From an uncultured Lachnospiraceae bacterium (GTDB lineage: Bacteria; Bacillota; Clostridia; Lachnospirales; Lachnospiraceae), in NCBI GenBank assembly GCA_947245585.1, contig CAMXPV010000002.1:62001-126000 (forward strand): 64,000 bases of DNA. Reading direction: 5' to 3'. Shown piece by piece: positions 10,032 through 18,461 of this stretch (position 1 is its first letter; every line of letters starts with the position of its first letter). The notes under the pieces are model-generated. The model saw only the letters and a list, made by a program, of their open reading frames with translations, searched no databases and had not been told where the DNA came from. A program made the position numbers and the translations under genes.

Positions 10032-10083
10032 TACGGCTTTTCGCCGTCACCATCTAATTTTTTAAGGGGCAGTTGACTGCCCC
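10032..10083. terminator. Two stem-loops between convergent XRE and sortase genes
   Basis: ACGGC-TTTTC-GCCGT (10032-10046) is followed within 20 nt by a TTTTTT run (10058-10063). GGGGCAG-TTGA-CTGCCCC (10066-10083) follows. Neither has the ideal stem-plus-T-tract geometry, but position between two convergent stop codons suggests termination for one or both genes. Confidence 0.4.
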
Positions 10084-10100
10084 CCCTAAAAGCAATATAT

Positions 10101-11318
10101 TTACTGTCCTGCCTGTATCCGTTTCGCCACTACCACAAAACGGCCGTCTGGCTCGGAACTGTCACAGGTGGAAAGGGTCAAAAGTTCATCCCCAAAAGCA
10201 GCCGTTACCCCTGTGTCGTATAGGGAAAGGGCCGCCATCTCCTGCATATTTGATTCAAATTCCTTCTCCGATGCCGCATCAAAGAACTGATAATATTTAA
10301 ATACCACTTCGTCCTCATTGTATATGCGGGAACGGAACACATACATTACCTGATAGAGTCCTTTCTCGTAAATCGTATCGAAACGGATGGTGGAATGTTT
10401 CTCGCAGTATTCCTTACTGCTATAACTGTTCAGATTTCCAAACATTTTCCCTGACTTCATATGATGCCCGTAAATAATCAAATTTGTATTCCTATGCACC
10501 ACATCACAGGCCGCATCCATGAAAAGGCTGCCGTTTTTGTCATATTCCTGATTAAAGTTATGATCCAGATAATACTCGTTATTGGCTGTCTGCATCACCG
10601 GATAATCGATAATGGTATCATCAATTTTCAGCCATCCGATCATCTTTTTATTTTTATTATAGAGGGTTTCATACTCAGGAAGCACCGTAAGCTCCACGTC
10701 CTCCTCCTCGGTATAGTGGATTGTTACCGGGGCCGGTGTTCCTGTTCCTGCAAGAGTAGAATTTCCTTTCAGAGATGCCAATTGCTCATAATCCATCTGC
10801 GTTCTGTCTGCAAAAAAGGAATATGCACCAAAATAGCCAAAGCATCCCACAGCAACGACACTGCACAGAACAACTAACAGTTTACGCCTCTTTTCCCTTT
10901 TTTTCACTTCTTCCAAAATTGCCTTCTGCATATCAGCATCGTAGTCTTTTAACGATGCCTGGGGTTTTGCCTTGGCCTTCTTTTTCCCTCCGGATAATTT
11001 CACGCCGGATGATTTTTCCTGTTGCTTCTGGGCCTTTCTGCGAGCTCTTTTCCCCTCTGGAAGTCTGCTGTCCTTCGTGTAGCCCTGGGCTTTATATTTC
11101 TCCGCTAACTCGTATATCTTATCGTCAAATTCATTTCCGATGACGCTCTCAAAACGGTACTTTCCCTCCGCCAACGTCTCGCACAGAGAAATGACTTCTC
11201 CCGGCTGTTCCATATGGACATTTGCCTTAATCTCTTCAATGAGCTTCAGGTCGCGTTTGGCTGCCTTGTATTCCGACTCTGTCCTGAATCTCCTGCCTGC
11301 CAATTCATACCCCGACAT
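10101..11318 (-). CDS. srtB: Class B sortase with long cytoplasmic N-terminal domain
   Basis: A 405-aa membrane transpeptidase that attaches exported proteins to the peptidoglycan. Residues about 146-169 are the single transmembrane helix. The extracellular sortase barrel follows, with catalytic His in IIYGHHMKSG (about 285), Cys385 in LTLSTCD and Arg393 in GRFVVVAKR; the residue order and the YGHHM/TLSTCD context are those of class B. Family members are usually about 220-260 aa with the anchor at the extreme N-terminus, so the 145-residue charged region before the anchor (starting MSGYELAGRRF, ending in Lys/Arg-rich sequence) is extra and presumably cytoplasmic. Start ATG has AAAGGAGAG upstream. 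The TPKTG protein at 2393-8065 is the obvious candidate substrate. Confidence 0.9.
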   Translation of the reverse strand: MSGYELAGRRFRTESEYKAAKRDLKLIEEIKANVHMEQPGEVISLCETLAEGKYRFESVIGNEFDDKIYELAEKYKAQGYTKDSRLPEGKRARRKAQKQQEKSSGVKLSGGKKKAKAKPQASLKDYDADMQKAILEEVKKREKRRKLLVVLCSVVAVGCFGYFGAYSFFADRTQMDYEQLASLKGNSTLAGTGTPAPVTIHYTEEEDVELTVLPEYETLYNKNKKMIGWLKIDDTIIDYPVMQTANNEYYLDHNFNQEYDKNGSLFMDAACDVVHRNTNLIIYGHHMKSGKMFGNLNSYSSKEYCEKHSTIRFDTIYEKGLYQVMYVFRSRIYNEDEVVFKYYQFFDAASEKEFESNMQEMAALSLYDTGVTAAFGDELLTLSTCDSSEPDGRFVVVAKRIQAGQ

Positions 11319-11441
11319 ATGGGGATCTCTCCTTTGCCAGATATTCTATACGCCTGCTCCAAAGGCGTTTTAACACACCTTGGACAAATGGCATATGTAT
11401 TGTACCATGATTCTGTGTGCTTTACAAGCACCGGCAGAAAC

Positions 11442-11485
11442 AGGAAAAGGTGCAGGAACCTCATGGCAATCCCGCACCTTTTCCT
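11442..11485 (-). terminator. Terminator behind the coiled-coil gene
   Basis: Twelve-bp perfect stem AGGAAAAGGTGC / GCACCTTTTCCT with a 20-nt loop that can pair further, starting 6 nt after the stop at 11491. On the minus strand the 3' arm supplies the T-rich tract (CACCTTTTCCTGTTTC). Confidence 0.65.
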
Positions 11486-11490
11486 ATCTG

Positions 11491-12087
11491 TCAGGCCATC
11501 TTCTGTTTCAACAGAGTCACATCTTTTTTTACTTTATTAACCTCTTTTTCAAGATAATCGACTTTCATCTCGTAAATGCTCTGTTTTTCCGCAGCCGGAA
11601 TCGCCCGATCCAACTTACGGGAAAGTTCAATGTGATTTTCGGCCACAATTCTAATATATTTATCTGTTTCATTTTCCACATGTAACCCAATAGAGGTCAC
11701 TTTACGCTGTAGCTCCTCAAAGCCGACATTCAAGGTGTCTACATTAGACTGTAGCTTCTCAAAACCGATATTCAAGGCATCTACATTAGACTGTAGCTTC
11801 TTAATGTCAGTTTTCATGACAGCCATTTCAGCCTTCAGTTCTTCAATGTCAGCTTTCATGACAGCCATCTCAGCCTTCAGTTCTTCAATGTCAGCTTTCA
11901 TGACGGCCATTTCAGCCTTCATAACTGTCATCTCAGCTTTCAGATCCGCAATGTCAGCTTTCATGACGGCCATCTCAGCCTTCATGACCCGCATGTCATC
12001 CTTTATAGGCTGTAGCTCTGTTTTTAGTTTTGTATCCAAAAGATCAGATACAATTTGTGCAAATTGCTGCAATACTTCGTTGGTCAT
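11491..12087 (-). CDS. Coiled-coil protein built from 14-residue repeats
   Basis: A 198-aa soluble protein, almost entirely coiled coil. After a short N-terminal part (MTNEVLQQFAQIVSDLL), residues about 30-95 repeat the 14-residue unit MKADIEELKAEMAV (two heptads) with small variations. KLQSNVDALN-type repeats and a C-terminal coiled coil (YLEKEVNKVKKDVTLLKQKMA) follow. There is no signal peptide, membrane segment or enzyme motif. A good promoter lies at 12165-12193 and a terminator follows the stop, so it is monocistronic. Repeat number could change by slippage or recombination. No function can be assigned from sequence. Confidence 0.8.
   Translation of the reverse strand: MTNEVLQQFAQIVSDLLDTKLKTELQPIKDDMRVMKAEMAVMKADIADLKAEMTVMKAEMAVMKADIEELKAEMAVMKADIEELKAEMAVMKTDIKKLQSNVDALNIGFEKLQSNVDTLNVGFEELQRKVTSIGLHVENETDKYIRIVAENHIELSRKLDRAIPAAEKQSIYEMKVDYLEKEVNKVKKDVTLLKQKMA
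11801..12000 (-). repeat. In-frame 42-bp tandem repeats within the coiled-coil gene
   Basis: Two nearly identical 42-bp units (11831-11872 and 11873-11914) differ at a couple of positions; more diverged units extend to both sides. The period is an exact multiple of three and of the heptad, so changes in copy number keep the reading frame and the coiled coil. Confidence 0.75.
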
Positions 12088-12164
12088 TTATGAACCTCCT
12101 TAACTCAGCACCATTCTCTCCATTCATGGCATTTTGTTACTTTAAGGTTCTCTCCTTGAAAACT

Positions 12165-12193
12165 ATCATATCACAGTATGGAAAACATGTCCA
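12165..12193 (-). promoter_or_regulatory. Sigma-A promoter of the coiled-coil gene
   Basis: Minus-strand TGGACA (12188-12193), 17-bp spacer, TATGAT (12165-12170). Each hexamer matches five of six consensus bases. It lies about 80 bp upstream of the start at 12087. Confidence 0.65.
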
Positions 12194-12270
12194 TCCTATT
12201 TTACACATTTTATAAACGTTTTTTCGTTAATTATATCAAATCGTCTTTTAACTTTCTGTATCAATTTCCC

Positions 12271-13218
12271 TCAAAATGAATTCACCTCTAATACTTCTTT
12301 CACATGACTCTGCAAAAAATTGTCCTGTACGCTAGAAAGCCCCATCTCGTTTAACGTCTGCACCAAAACATTACAGACTGCCTCGATCACAACTACCCTG
12401 CCGTCCCCCGTATTTAACTGATACAAAAAATCCCCGGGGCCCGCTCCCTCCCATGCCTCGGTGGGATCGGGAACCTGATAGAGCAGCGAAAGCATATCGC
12501 CGATCTCCCCGCAGACAGAAAGCTCCCTGAGCCCCCTGTGCATCCACTTATATATAGGGGCATATTTTTTGTTCAAAAGATAGACAATCTGCATAACCTC
12601 TTTTGCAAATTCCGTCAGGCAGATTTCCGCCGCAATGCGCTCTCCCCGCTTCATGGCGCGGGCATAGTTGTACTGTCCCGCCTGCGCAGCTCTTGCCAGA
12701 CTCTCCGCCAACTTTTTTCTCCACACTTCTTCCGGATAATAAGCCAAAAGTGCCTCACGCATCTTGGTAAAACCTCCGAACCGGTCTTCAAAAACCTTTC
12801 CGCTCACCGCAGTACAGAGCGCAGCCTCCGGAATTGCAAACCACTCCTGTGCCCTTTTTGGAGCTGAATCCCGGCCAAGAATTCCCTGATAAAAATCTTC
12901 CAGGCAAAGTGCGCCCACCCGGCCTTTTCCCTGTTTTTCCTCCACCCGGGCTGCGAAACCCATAAACTCTTTTGGCAGCGCTTCGTAAGCCGCCTGCACT
13001 TTTTCCCCATACCGGGCGTAAACCTCCCTGGGCAGCCAGATACAGAAAGAAGGACCGTAATCGTGGTCCCGTGAAATTTCATCATCAAATCCAAGGCATT
13101 CGGAACCGTATCCCACAAGCCCGGCGGCCATCATATCTGCAATCTCCGAGAACTGCTCATAAAGCATGGGCTTGCCGTATGCCTCATAATATTTTTCTGA
13201 TACTTCCAATCCCTTCAT
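12271..13218 (-). CDS. DUF4037 protein, predicted nucleotidyltransferase fold
   Basis: A 315-aa protein of the DUF4037 family. Near the N-terminus (residues 36-60) GYGSECLGFDDEISRDHDYG shows the Gly-Ser...Asp-x-Asp pattern of the polymerase-beta-like nucleotidyltransferase fold. The rest is helical without further recognisable motifs. It is the last gene of a MATE-TPR-DUF4037 operon, 3 bp after the TPR gene, with GGGGTGA as ribosome site overlapping the TPR stop. Substrate and reaction are unknown; nucleotide transfer to a small molecule, protein or RNA are all possible. Confidence 0.75.
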   Translation of the reverse strand: MKGLEVSEKYYEAYGKPMLYEQFSEIADMMAAGLVGYGSECLGFDDEISRDHDYGPSFCIWLPREVYARYGEKVQAAYEALPKEFMGFAARVEEKQGKGRVGALCLEDFYQGILGRDSAPKRAQEWFAIPEAALCTAVSGKVFEDRFGGFTKMREALLAYYPEEVWRKKLAESLARAAQAGQYNYARAMKRGERIAAEICLTEFAKEVMQIVYLLNKKYAPIYKWMHRGLRELSVCGEIGDMLSLLYQVPDPTEAWEGAGPGDFLYQLNTGDGRVVVIEAVCNVLVQTLNEMGLSSVQDNFLQSHVKEVLEVNSF

Positions 13219-13221
13219 GGT

Positions 13222-14100
13222 TCACCCCTGTCCAAGCCCGTCCTGCACGCGCCCGATCACTTCCCGCGCTTTCGCGGCATAGCTCTCCTGCCTCTTTGCA
13301 TCTCCCATACTCCCACACACGGCGGCGCAGTTTTCACAGAGAATGCCATAACTCATATTTTCCCCGTAATGTTGTTTCACCAATTCCAATGCCTTTTCGT
13401 AATAGGCCAAAGACTTTTCATACTCTCCATCCCTGTAACAGGCTTCACCCATCCCGGCCAACGCACCGCTGTAATGTTCATTTGGGTTTTCCCTCTCCTT
13501 CTCAAAAAGCGTAAGCGCACGCAGGAGGCAGTTTTTTGCCTCTTCATTTTCGGAAAGTTTAAAATAAATCAATGCCAGATTCGTCAGTGTAGTGGCCGTC
13601 TGGGCTTCATTGTCCGGAAGCTTTTCAATGATGGTCAAAGCTTTCTTCGCCGCCTCCGCCGCCTCCGCATTCTCATTCATTTTTTCCAACAAAATGCTCA
13701 TATTGTTATAAAGCCCCGCCTGTCGGTAATCTCCCTGCGGGAGAATCCGGTCATAAATCTGAACCGCCTGCCGGTACAGCCTGACTGCCTGCCCGAAATC
13801 CCCCGCCGCACTGTAGGCGGTAGCCGCGTTGAGCAAAGTGGTGGCAAAGTGTTCCGTATCCTCCAAATTTAACTCCTCCATTAATAGAAGCACATCCTCC
13901 GCCGCCTGGTAGGCCTTTCCAAAAGCAGAAACACTGCGGTAAAACCCTATCATTTCATTGCAGATGGAAATGTATGCGGCATAGTCTTCTTCCTCCTTCG
14001 CCTGCTCCAGAGACACCGTCAAAAACGAATCTATTTTATCTGTCTCATTTCTGTCAAAATAAGAATCCAACTCAGCAAAAAAATGATCCATATTCATCAT
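13222..14100 (-). CDS. Tetratricopeptide-repeat protein
   Basis: A 292-aa soluble protein of about six TPR units covering residues 40-280, with typical spacing (e.g. ATTLLNAATAYSAAGDFGQAVRLYRQAV, TLTNLALIYFKLSENEEAKNCLLRAL, ALAGMGEACYRDGEYEKSLAYYEKAL). TPR arrays are protein-binding scaffolds; in Firmicutes they often sense peptides or partner with enzymes. No HTH is present. It sits 11 bp behind the MATE transporter and 3 bp before DUF4037, so a physical partnership with DUF4037 is the simplest inference. Start ATG is preceded by GAGGGGGAA. Confidence 0.85.
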   Translation of the reverse strand: MMNMDHFFAELDSYFDRNETDKIDSFLTVSLEQAKEEEDYAAYISICNEMIGFYRSVSAFGKAYQAAEDVLLLMEELNLEDTEHFATTLLNAATAYSAAGDFGQAVRLYRQAVQIYDRILPQGDYRQAGLYNNMSILLEKMNENAEAAEAAKKALTIIEKLPDNEAQTATTLTNLALIYFKLSENEEAKNCLLRALTLFEKERENPNEHYSGALAGMGEACYRDGEYEKSLAYYEKALELVKQHYGENMSYGILCENCAAVCGSMGDAKRQESYAAKAREVIGRVQDGLGQG

Positions 14101-14111
14101 ATATTCCCCCT

Positions 14112-15479
14112 CTATCCTTTCGCTTCTACCCTGTCTATAATTCTTTTCTGTTTATATAAGTAATACATGCTCACCAAAAATGCACACACCACCCAACTGA
14201 TCGGATAACAAGATATAATCCACGTAAGCCCCTGCCCTGCCGGAATCATGTTCACCCATATGATACGGTACACGCAGATACCGAGAACGGATATCACCGT
14301 GGTCACAAAGGTGTATCCCTGCGCGCGAAGCGATCCCGAAAATATCTCTATAAACACAAACATCACAAAGGCCGGCGCAATCCGCTTCATCATCGTCATA
14401 CCGATTGCCACAACCGCTTGATCTCCCGTGAAAATTCCTAAGAGGAAAGGTCCTGCCGCCATCAAAACCATTGTCAGACAGACCGCCGTACCGACCGCCA
14501 TGCCAAGGCAGACTCTTGTGCCTTTTTTCACGCGTTCCCATTTGCCTGCCCCGAAATTTTGTCCAACAAACGTGGTAAGCGCAATGCCGAAGGAAGAATT
14601 GATCATCCAAAAGACGCTGTCTATTTTCCCGTAAGCCGTCCATGCCGCCATGGTATCTACACCCAACAAATTGAGCGATGCCTGTACGATCATATTGGAG
14701 ATACTGTACATAGAGCTCTGCAATCCGGAGGGAAACCCAATTTGCAGCATATTTTTTAAAATTTCCCCATGTATTCTGATCTTGCGAAAAGACAGACTCA
14801 TACAATCTACTTTGTGCATCAGCGTCCAGGTAACCAGCGCCGCGCTGATCGCCTGTGAAACAAGCGTCGCCACCGCCACGCCTAAAACCCCAAGCCTAAA
14901 ATAGAGTACCAGAAGCAAATCCAGTACAATATTGACAATGCAACATACCACCAGATAATATAGGGGCCGTTTGGAATCTCCGATGGCCCGCAAAATGGCC
15001 GCTCCCATATTGTAAATAAACACAAAGACCAAACCGGAAAAATAAATCCGTATATACAGTGTAGACATACCCATCAGCTCTTCTGGCGTATTCATCAGCC
15101 GTAGAATCAAAGGGGCCGCCACCACGCCGAGAATCCCGAAACCGATCCCGCCAAAAATACCGAAAGCGTAAGATGTGTGCAGGGCATCATCCAGTCTTTG
15201 CCTGTGGGATGCCCCGTAGGCTTGAGAAATCAATACCGTTCCGCCTGCCGTTAATCCTGTAAAAAATCCCACCACCATATTGATGATCTGAGAAGACGAG
15301 CCGCCCACACTTGAGAGCGCTTCTTTCCCGGCAAACTGTCCTACAATGACTGTATCTACCGTGTTGTAAAGCTGTTGAAAAAAAGTCCCAACCAGAATGG
15401 GGAAGAAAAAAATCAACAGCTGTTTCCAGATCACGCCCTCCAATATACCGTTTTGTTTTTCCTTTATTTCTTCTCTCAT
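14112..15479 (-). CDS. MATE-family multidrug/sodium efflux transporter
   Basis: A 455-aa integral membrane protein with about 12 hydrophobic helices in two homologous halves, full length for the MATE family. Family signatures are the N-terminal LIFFFPILVGTFFQQLYNTVDTVIVGQFAGKEALSSVG and the second-half IGFPSGLQSSMYSISNMIVQ. MATE proteins export cationic drugs or metabolites in exchange for Na+ or H+. It is the first gene of the MATE-TPR-DUF4037 operon; a 14-bp perfect palindrome 30 bp upstream of the start suggests a dedicated repressor. The ribosome site is weak (GAGATAAG). Confidence 0.9.
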   Translation of the reverse strand: MREEIKEKQNGILEGVIWKQLLIFFFPILVGTFFQQLYNTVDTVIVGQFAGKEALSSVGGSSSQIINMVVGFFTGLTAGGTVLISQAYGASHRQRLDDALHTSYAFGIFGGIGFGILGVVAAPLILRLMNTPEELMGMSTLYIRIYFSGLVFVFIYNMGAAILRAIGDSKRPLYYLVVCCIVNIVLDLLLVLYFRLGVLGVAVATLVSQAISAALVTWTLMHKVDCMSLSFRKIRIHGEILKNMLQIGFPSGLQSSMYSISNMIVQASLNLLGVDTMAAWTAYGKIDSVFWMINSSFGIALTTFVGQNFGAGKWERVKKGTRVCLGMAVGTAVCLTMVLMAAGPFLLGIFTGDQAVVAIGMTMMKRIAPAFVMFVFIEIFSGSLRAQGYTFVTTVISVLGICVYRIIWVNMIPAGQGLTWIISCYPISWVVCAFLVSMYYLYKQKRIIDRVEAKG

Positions 15480-15508
15480 TTTCTTATCTCAAACCACGCA
15501 CAATATAT

Positions 15509-15522
15509 ACGAAACGTTTCGT
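15509..15522. promoter_or_regulatory. Perfect 14-bp palindromic operator upstream of MATE operon
   Basis: ACGAAACGTTTCGT is fully self-complementary and lies in the 45-bp gap between hflC and the MATE gene, directly upstream of a TATATT-like -10 on the minus strand. Size and symmetry fit a TetR- or LacI-type repressor site. No such regulator is encoded next to it. Confidence 0.6.
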
Positions 15523-15524
15523 CA

Positions 15525-16571
15525 TTAATATCTCCCGTTAAAAATCTGCGTAATCGGTGAATCCTCCGTCAAAATCACGGTCTTGTTATCCCCCGTCACG
15601 CTCTCCCGCAAAGCGTCAAGCGCACGTACAAAGGAATAGAAATCTGTCTTCTCCGGATCGGAATAAGCCCCCGATAAAATACGCATGTACTCAGCTTCAC
15701 CTTCCGCTATGGTTGCCTCCGCCTTCGCCTGCGCATCGGAAAGCATGATGGAAACCTCTTTATCAGTGGTATTCTCTATCATCTTAGCCTCAGACTTACC
15801 CTCCGCCGTATACTGCGCCGCAATGTTGCCTCTTTCGGAAATCATACGATTGTAGACCGCCTGCTTGTTATCGTCGGGAAGATCCAACTTCTTGACTTCC
15901 ACTGCCACAAGCTCGATGCCGTACTGTGCCTCCACATGATTGATCTGCCCCATCACCTCTTCTGTCAGGGAAGTAATTTCTATCACTTCCTCCTTTGCGC
16001 CGGAGAGATCCAGATCATTGCCGGAAAGCTCATTGCCCGTCTCATCCACCGTAATGGTCATCTTACCGTCACGGCTCCTGATGACCTCATCCTGTCTCAT
16101 GTTGGAAATGGTATTTTTGGTGGCGTTATAGACTATGGCATCGATACGCCCTTCCGCATTCGGTACGGAACAACTTAAGGTCTGGGCAAATTTCAGCGGG
16201 TCTGTCACCCGCCAGAGCACATAGCTGTCCACCAACATGGTCTTTTTGTCGGAAGTAATCACGTCAGAGGCCGGCAGATCATATAACAAAAGCTCCTTCG
16301 GCACGGTATCTACCGACTCCACAAAGGGAATTTTGAAGCTCAGTCCCGGCACGGATACCACCCTGTCCACGCGGCCAAACTGCCGGATCAGCTTAAACTG
16401 GTTCTGTTTGGTCACCACAAAACTGTTAGCTATGATAAACAGCGCCGCCAAAACCAAAAAGACAAAACTTACGCCAAAGGCTTTTCCCTTCTTCCCACTC
16501 TTCTTTTCCGTTTTCTTTGTGCCGTCTGAATTAAAGCGCTCAAAATTCTGCACATTTTGATAATCAGCCAT
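15525..16571 (-). CDS. hflC: HflC, SPFH-domain modulator of membrane protease FtsH
   Basis: A 348-aa membrane-anchored band-7/SPFH protein. After a short Lys-rich cytoplasmic segment comes one transmembrane helix (about residues 30-50: FGVSFVFLVLAALFIIANSFVV), then the SPFH domain with the HflC-type motif RFGRVDRVVSVPGLSFKIPFVESV, a coiled-coil region (DDNKQAVYNRMISERGNIAAQYTAEGKSEA) and the C-terminal FYSFVRALDALRE. HflK and HflC form a ring complex around FtsH and limit its proteolysis (known from E. coli). The gene follows hflK by 3 bp and its ribosome site (GGAGGAA) lies inside the hflK end. Confidence 0.9.
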   Translation of the reverse strand: MADYQNVQNFERFNSDGTKKTEKKSGKKGKAFGVSFVFLVLAALFIIANSFVVTKQNQFKLIRQFGRVDRVVSVPGLSFKIPFVESVDTVPKELLLYDLPASDVITSDKKTMLVDSYVLWRVTDPLKFAQTLSCSVPNAEGRIDAIVYNATKNTISNMRQDEVIRSRDGKMTITVDETGNELSGNDLDLSGAKEEVIEITSLTEEVMGQINHVEAQYGIELVAVEVKKLDLPDDNKQAVYNRMISERGNIAAQYTAEGKSEAKMIENTTDKEVSIMLSDAQAKAEATIAEGEAEYMRILSGAYSDPEKTDFYSFVRALDALRESVTGDNKTVILTEDSPITQIFNGRY

Positions 16572-16574
16572 TTT

Positions 16575-17591
16575 CTATTCCTCCTCCTGCGTTTCCGCCG
16601 TTTCGTCCGCCGTCTGCTCCTGGCCGCCGGTTCCTGTCAGAGACGAGCCCTCCTGCGTCACAAAACTGTCTAAGGGCAGCATAGTGGTGGTCTGGCCACC
16701 CTCGCCCTCTATGATAACCTTAACGTCAGGAAGCACATCCTCTATGGCCTCATAAAACATACGCTTTTTCGTAACCTCCGGATATTTTGCGTACTCCTGA
16801 TACATGGAATTGAAACGGGCCGCCTGACCGTTGGCCTCATTGATGCGCTCCTGCTTCTTTGCCTCTGCATCCTGCAATATTTTATCGGACTCCGCCTCCG
16901 CATTGGGAATCTGCTCGTTCCTGTACTTGTTGGCATTGTTTAATGCCGTCTCCTTGCCCTGTTTGGCCGTCTCCACTTCCTTAAAGGCGTTCTCCACCTC
17001 GGCGGTGGGCGGCGTCGCATCCTGAATGGTGATATTCACAAGTTGGATGCCGATATCATAAGATTCCAGCTTATCCAGAATCATCTGCTTGATGTTAGAC
17101 TGAATCTCATTTTTTCCTGTGGTCAGCACACTGTCTACACTGTAAGAACCAATTGTGGTCCTGATACAATTCTGGGCAATATTTTTTAAAACCAAAGCCG
17201 GGTTTTCCGACGCATATAGCGCCTTGACAGGGTCAGTCACCCTGTACTCCACATAGAAATCCACATAGATAAAGTTATAATCAGAGGTAATCATCAGAGC
17301 ATCCTCTTCATCCTCACCCTCATCCTGCCTGTATCCGATAGGAAATCCCTGAATGGTCGTATTCACCTTTGTCACAGTCTGAACAAATGGCGCTTTAAAG
17401 TGCAGCCCGGGCGTAGTAACCGCCTTTGGCGACCCGAATGTACAGACCACTGCCTGCTCTTCCTCCTGAATCGAATAGTAGGAATTGGCGGCAAGTAAGG
17501 CGAGAACGATAAGAATAGCGGCAATTTTTGCCGTCCTAACGCTCTTTCCCGCTGAAAAATTAATCTTCTTTTCTTTTTTCTTTCCAAACAT
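16575..17591 (-). CDS. hflK: HflK, SPFH-domain partner of HflC
   Basis: A 338-aa membrane-anchored SPFH protein with one helix near residues 20-40, then EEQAVVCTFGSPKAVTTPGLHFKAPFVQTV and the HflK-like ENAFKEVETAKQGKETALNNA...AEAESDKILQDAEAKKQERINEANGQAARF coiled coil. I place the start at MFGKKKEKK (17591) rather than the upstream ATG at 17684: the shorter form begins directly before the basic segment and anchor, and GGAGGAAGAAAGAGG precedes it. The -35 element would also overlap the longer start. First gene of hflKC. Confidence 0.88.
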   Translation of the reverse strand: MFGKKKEKKINFSAGKSVRTAKIAAILIVLALLAANSYYSIQEEEQAVVCTFGSPKAVTTPGLHFKAPFVQTVTKVNTTIQGFPIGYRQDEGEDEEDALMITSDYNFIYVDFYVEYRVTDPVKALYASENPALVLKNIAQNCIRTTIGSYSVDSVLTTGKNEIQSNIKQMILDKLESYDIGIQLVNITIQDATPPTAEVENAFKEVETAKQGKETALNNANKYRNEQIPNAEAESDKILQDAEAKKQERINEANGQAARFNSMYQEYAKYPEVTKKRMFYEAIEDVLPDVKVIIEGEGGQTTTMLPLDSFVTQEGSSLTGTGGQEQTADETAETQEEE

Positions 17592-17655
17592 ACTGTGTTT
17601 TACCTCTTTCTTCCTCCCGGCAAATATGGTACGATGATACTCGGGAAATATAAAT

Positions 17656-17684
17656 ACTATAGCAAATCCTGTTCCGGATAGCAA
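17656..17684 (-). promoter_or_regulatory. Sigma-A promoter of hflKC
   Basis: Minus-strand TTGCTA (17679-17684), 17-bp spacer, TATAGT (17656-17661) with a TG extension (TGC-TATAGT). It lies 65 bp upstream of the chosen hflK start. Confidence 0.6.
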
Positions 17685-17735
17685 ACAAAAACAGGGGTAA
17701 AAGGATTAAAGTTTTATAAACAGAAAGGTATCATT

Positions 17736-18461
17736 ATGCGAATCATATTTATTAGACACGGCGATCCTGACTATGGAAACGACACACTCACAGAAAAGGG
17801 CATACGCGAAGCGAAACTTCTGGCAAAACGGGTAGCAAAATGGGAAAATATCACACAGTTTTACTGCTCTCCTTTAGGCCGCGCCCAAAAAACGGCTTCC
17901 TACTCTCTGCAAGCTGTAAACCGTGAAGCCGTCACCTATGACTGGATGCGGGAATTTGCCTATTTCATCGACGATCCCGTAACAGGCCGTCATGGCGTAC
18001 CATGGGATTTCATGCCCTCCTACTGGACACAAATACCGGAAATGTATGACCGTGAGGCTTGGAAAAGCACGGAGATTTACCGCTCCAATGACGCGATTCT
18101 TCCCGCCTACAAAGAGGTGTGCGAAGGACTGGACGGGCTTCTGGCCTCTTACGGCTATATGCGGCACAACAACTACTACATCTCTGATCCTTCCAAAAAG
18201 AAAGCAGAAGATACCATTGTTATCTTCTGCCATCTTGGCGTTACCTGTATGATGTTGAGCCACTTACTTGGCATCTCGCCGGTTCCTCTTATGCACGGCT
18301 TTTATCTCGCACCCACATCCGTCACCGTTCTCGCAAGTGAGGAACGGATGGAAAACGATGCCATTTTCCGCGTACAGATGATGGGGGATACCTCCCACCT
18401 ACAGGCAGGGGGAGAACCAGTCTCCCCTGCCGGCTACTTTACCGAGCCTTTTCAGGGATAG
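17736..18461 (+). CDS. Histidine phosphatase family protein
   Basis: A 241-aa cytosolic enzyme of the phosphoglycerate-mutase-like branch. The catalytic His lies in the N-terminal FIRHGDPDYG (RHG motif). The second catalytic region is seen as FYCSPLGRAQKTA (substrate Arg), and the C-terminal His as VIFCHLGVTCMML. The enzymes dephosphorylate small phosphorylated metabolites via a phosphohistidine; the substrate cannot be read from sequence. Ribosome site AGAAAGGT. It is convergent with the DUF1189 gene, and its TAG stop lies inside the shared hairpin at 18452-18480. Confidence 0.85.
   Translation: MRIIFIRHGDPDYGNDTLTEKGIREAKLLAKRVAKWENITQFYCSPLGRAQKTASYSLQAVNREAVTYDWMREFAYFIDDPVTGRHGVPWDFMPSYWTQIPEMYDREAWKSTEIYRSNDAILPAYKEVCEGLDGLLASYGYMRHNNYYISDPSKKKAEDTIVIFCHLGVTCMMLSHLLGISPVPLMHGFYLAPTSVTVLASEERMENDAIFRVQMMGDTSHLQAGGEPVSPAGYFTEPFQG

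Noticed and set aside
10066..10083. Strong intrinsic terminator call for GGGGCAG/CTGCCCC
   Set aside because: No T run follows on either strand, so it is listed only as a low-confidence stem-loop.
11801..12000. Regular repeats considered as a CRISPR array
   Set aside because: Units are contiguous, 42 bp, in frame and encode heptads; no spacers.
16575..17684. Longer hflK start at 17684
   Set aside because: The extra 31 residues contain no family sequence and would overlap the promoter; the start at 17591 has a ribosome site.
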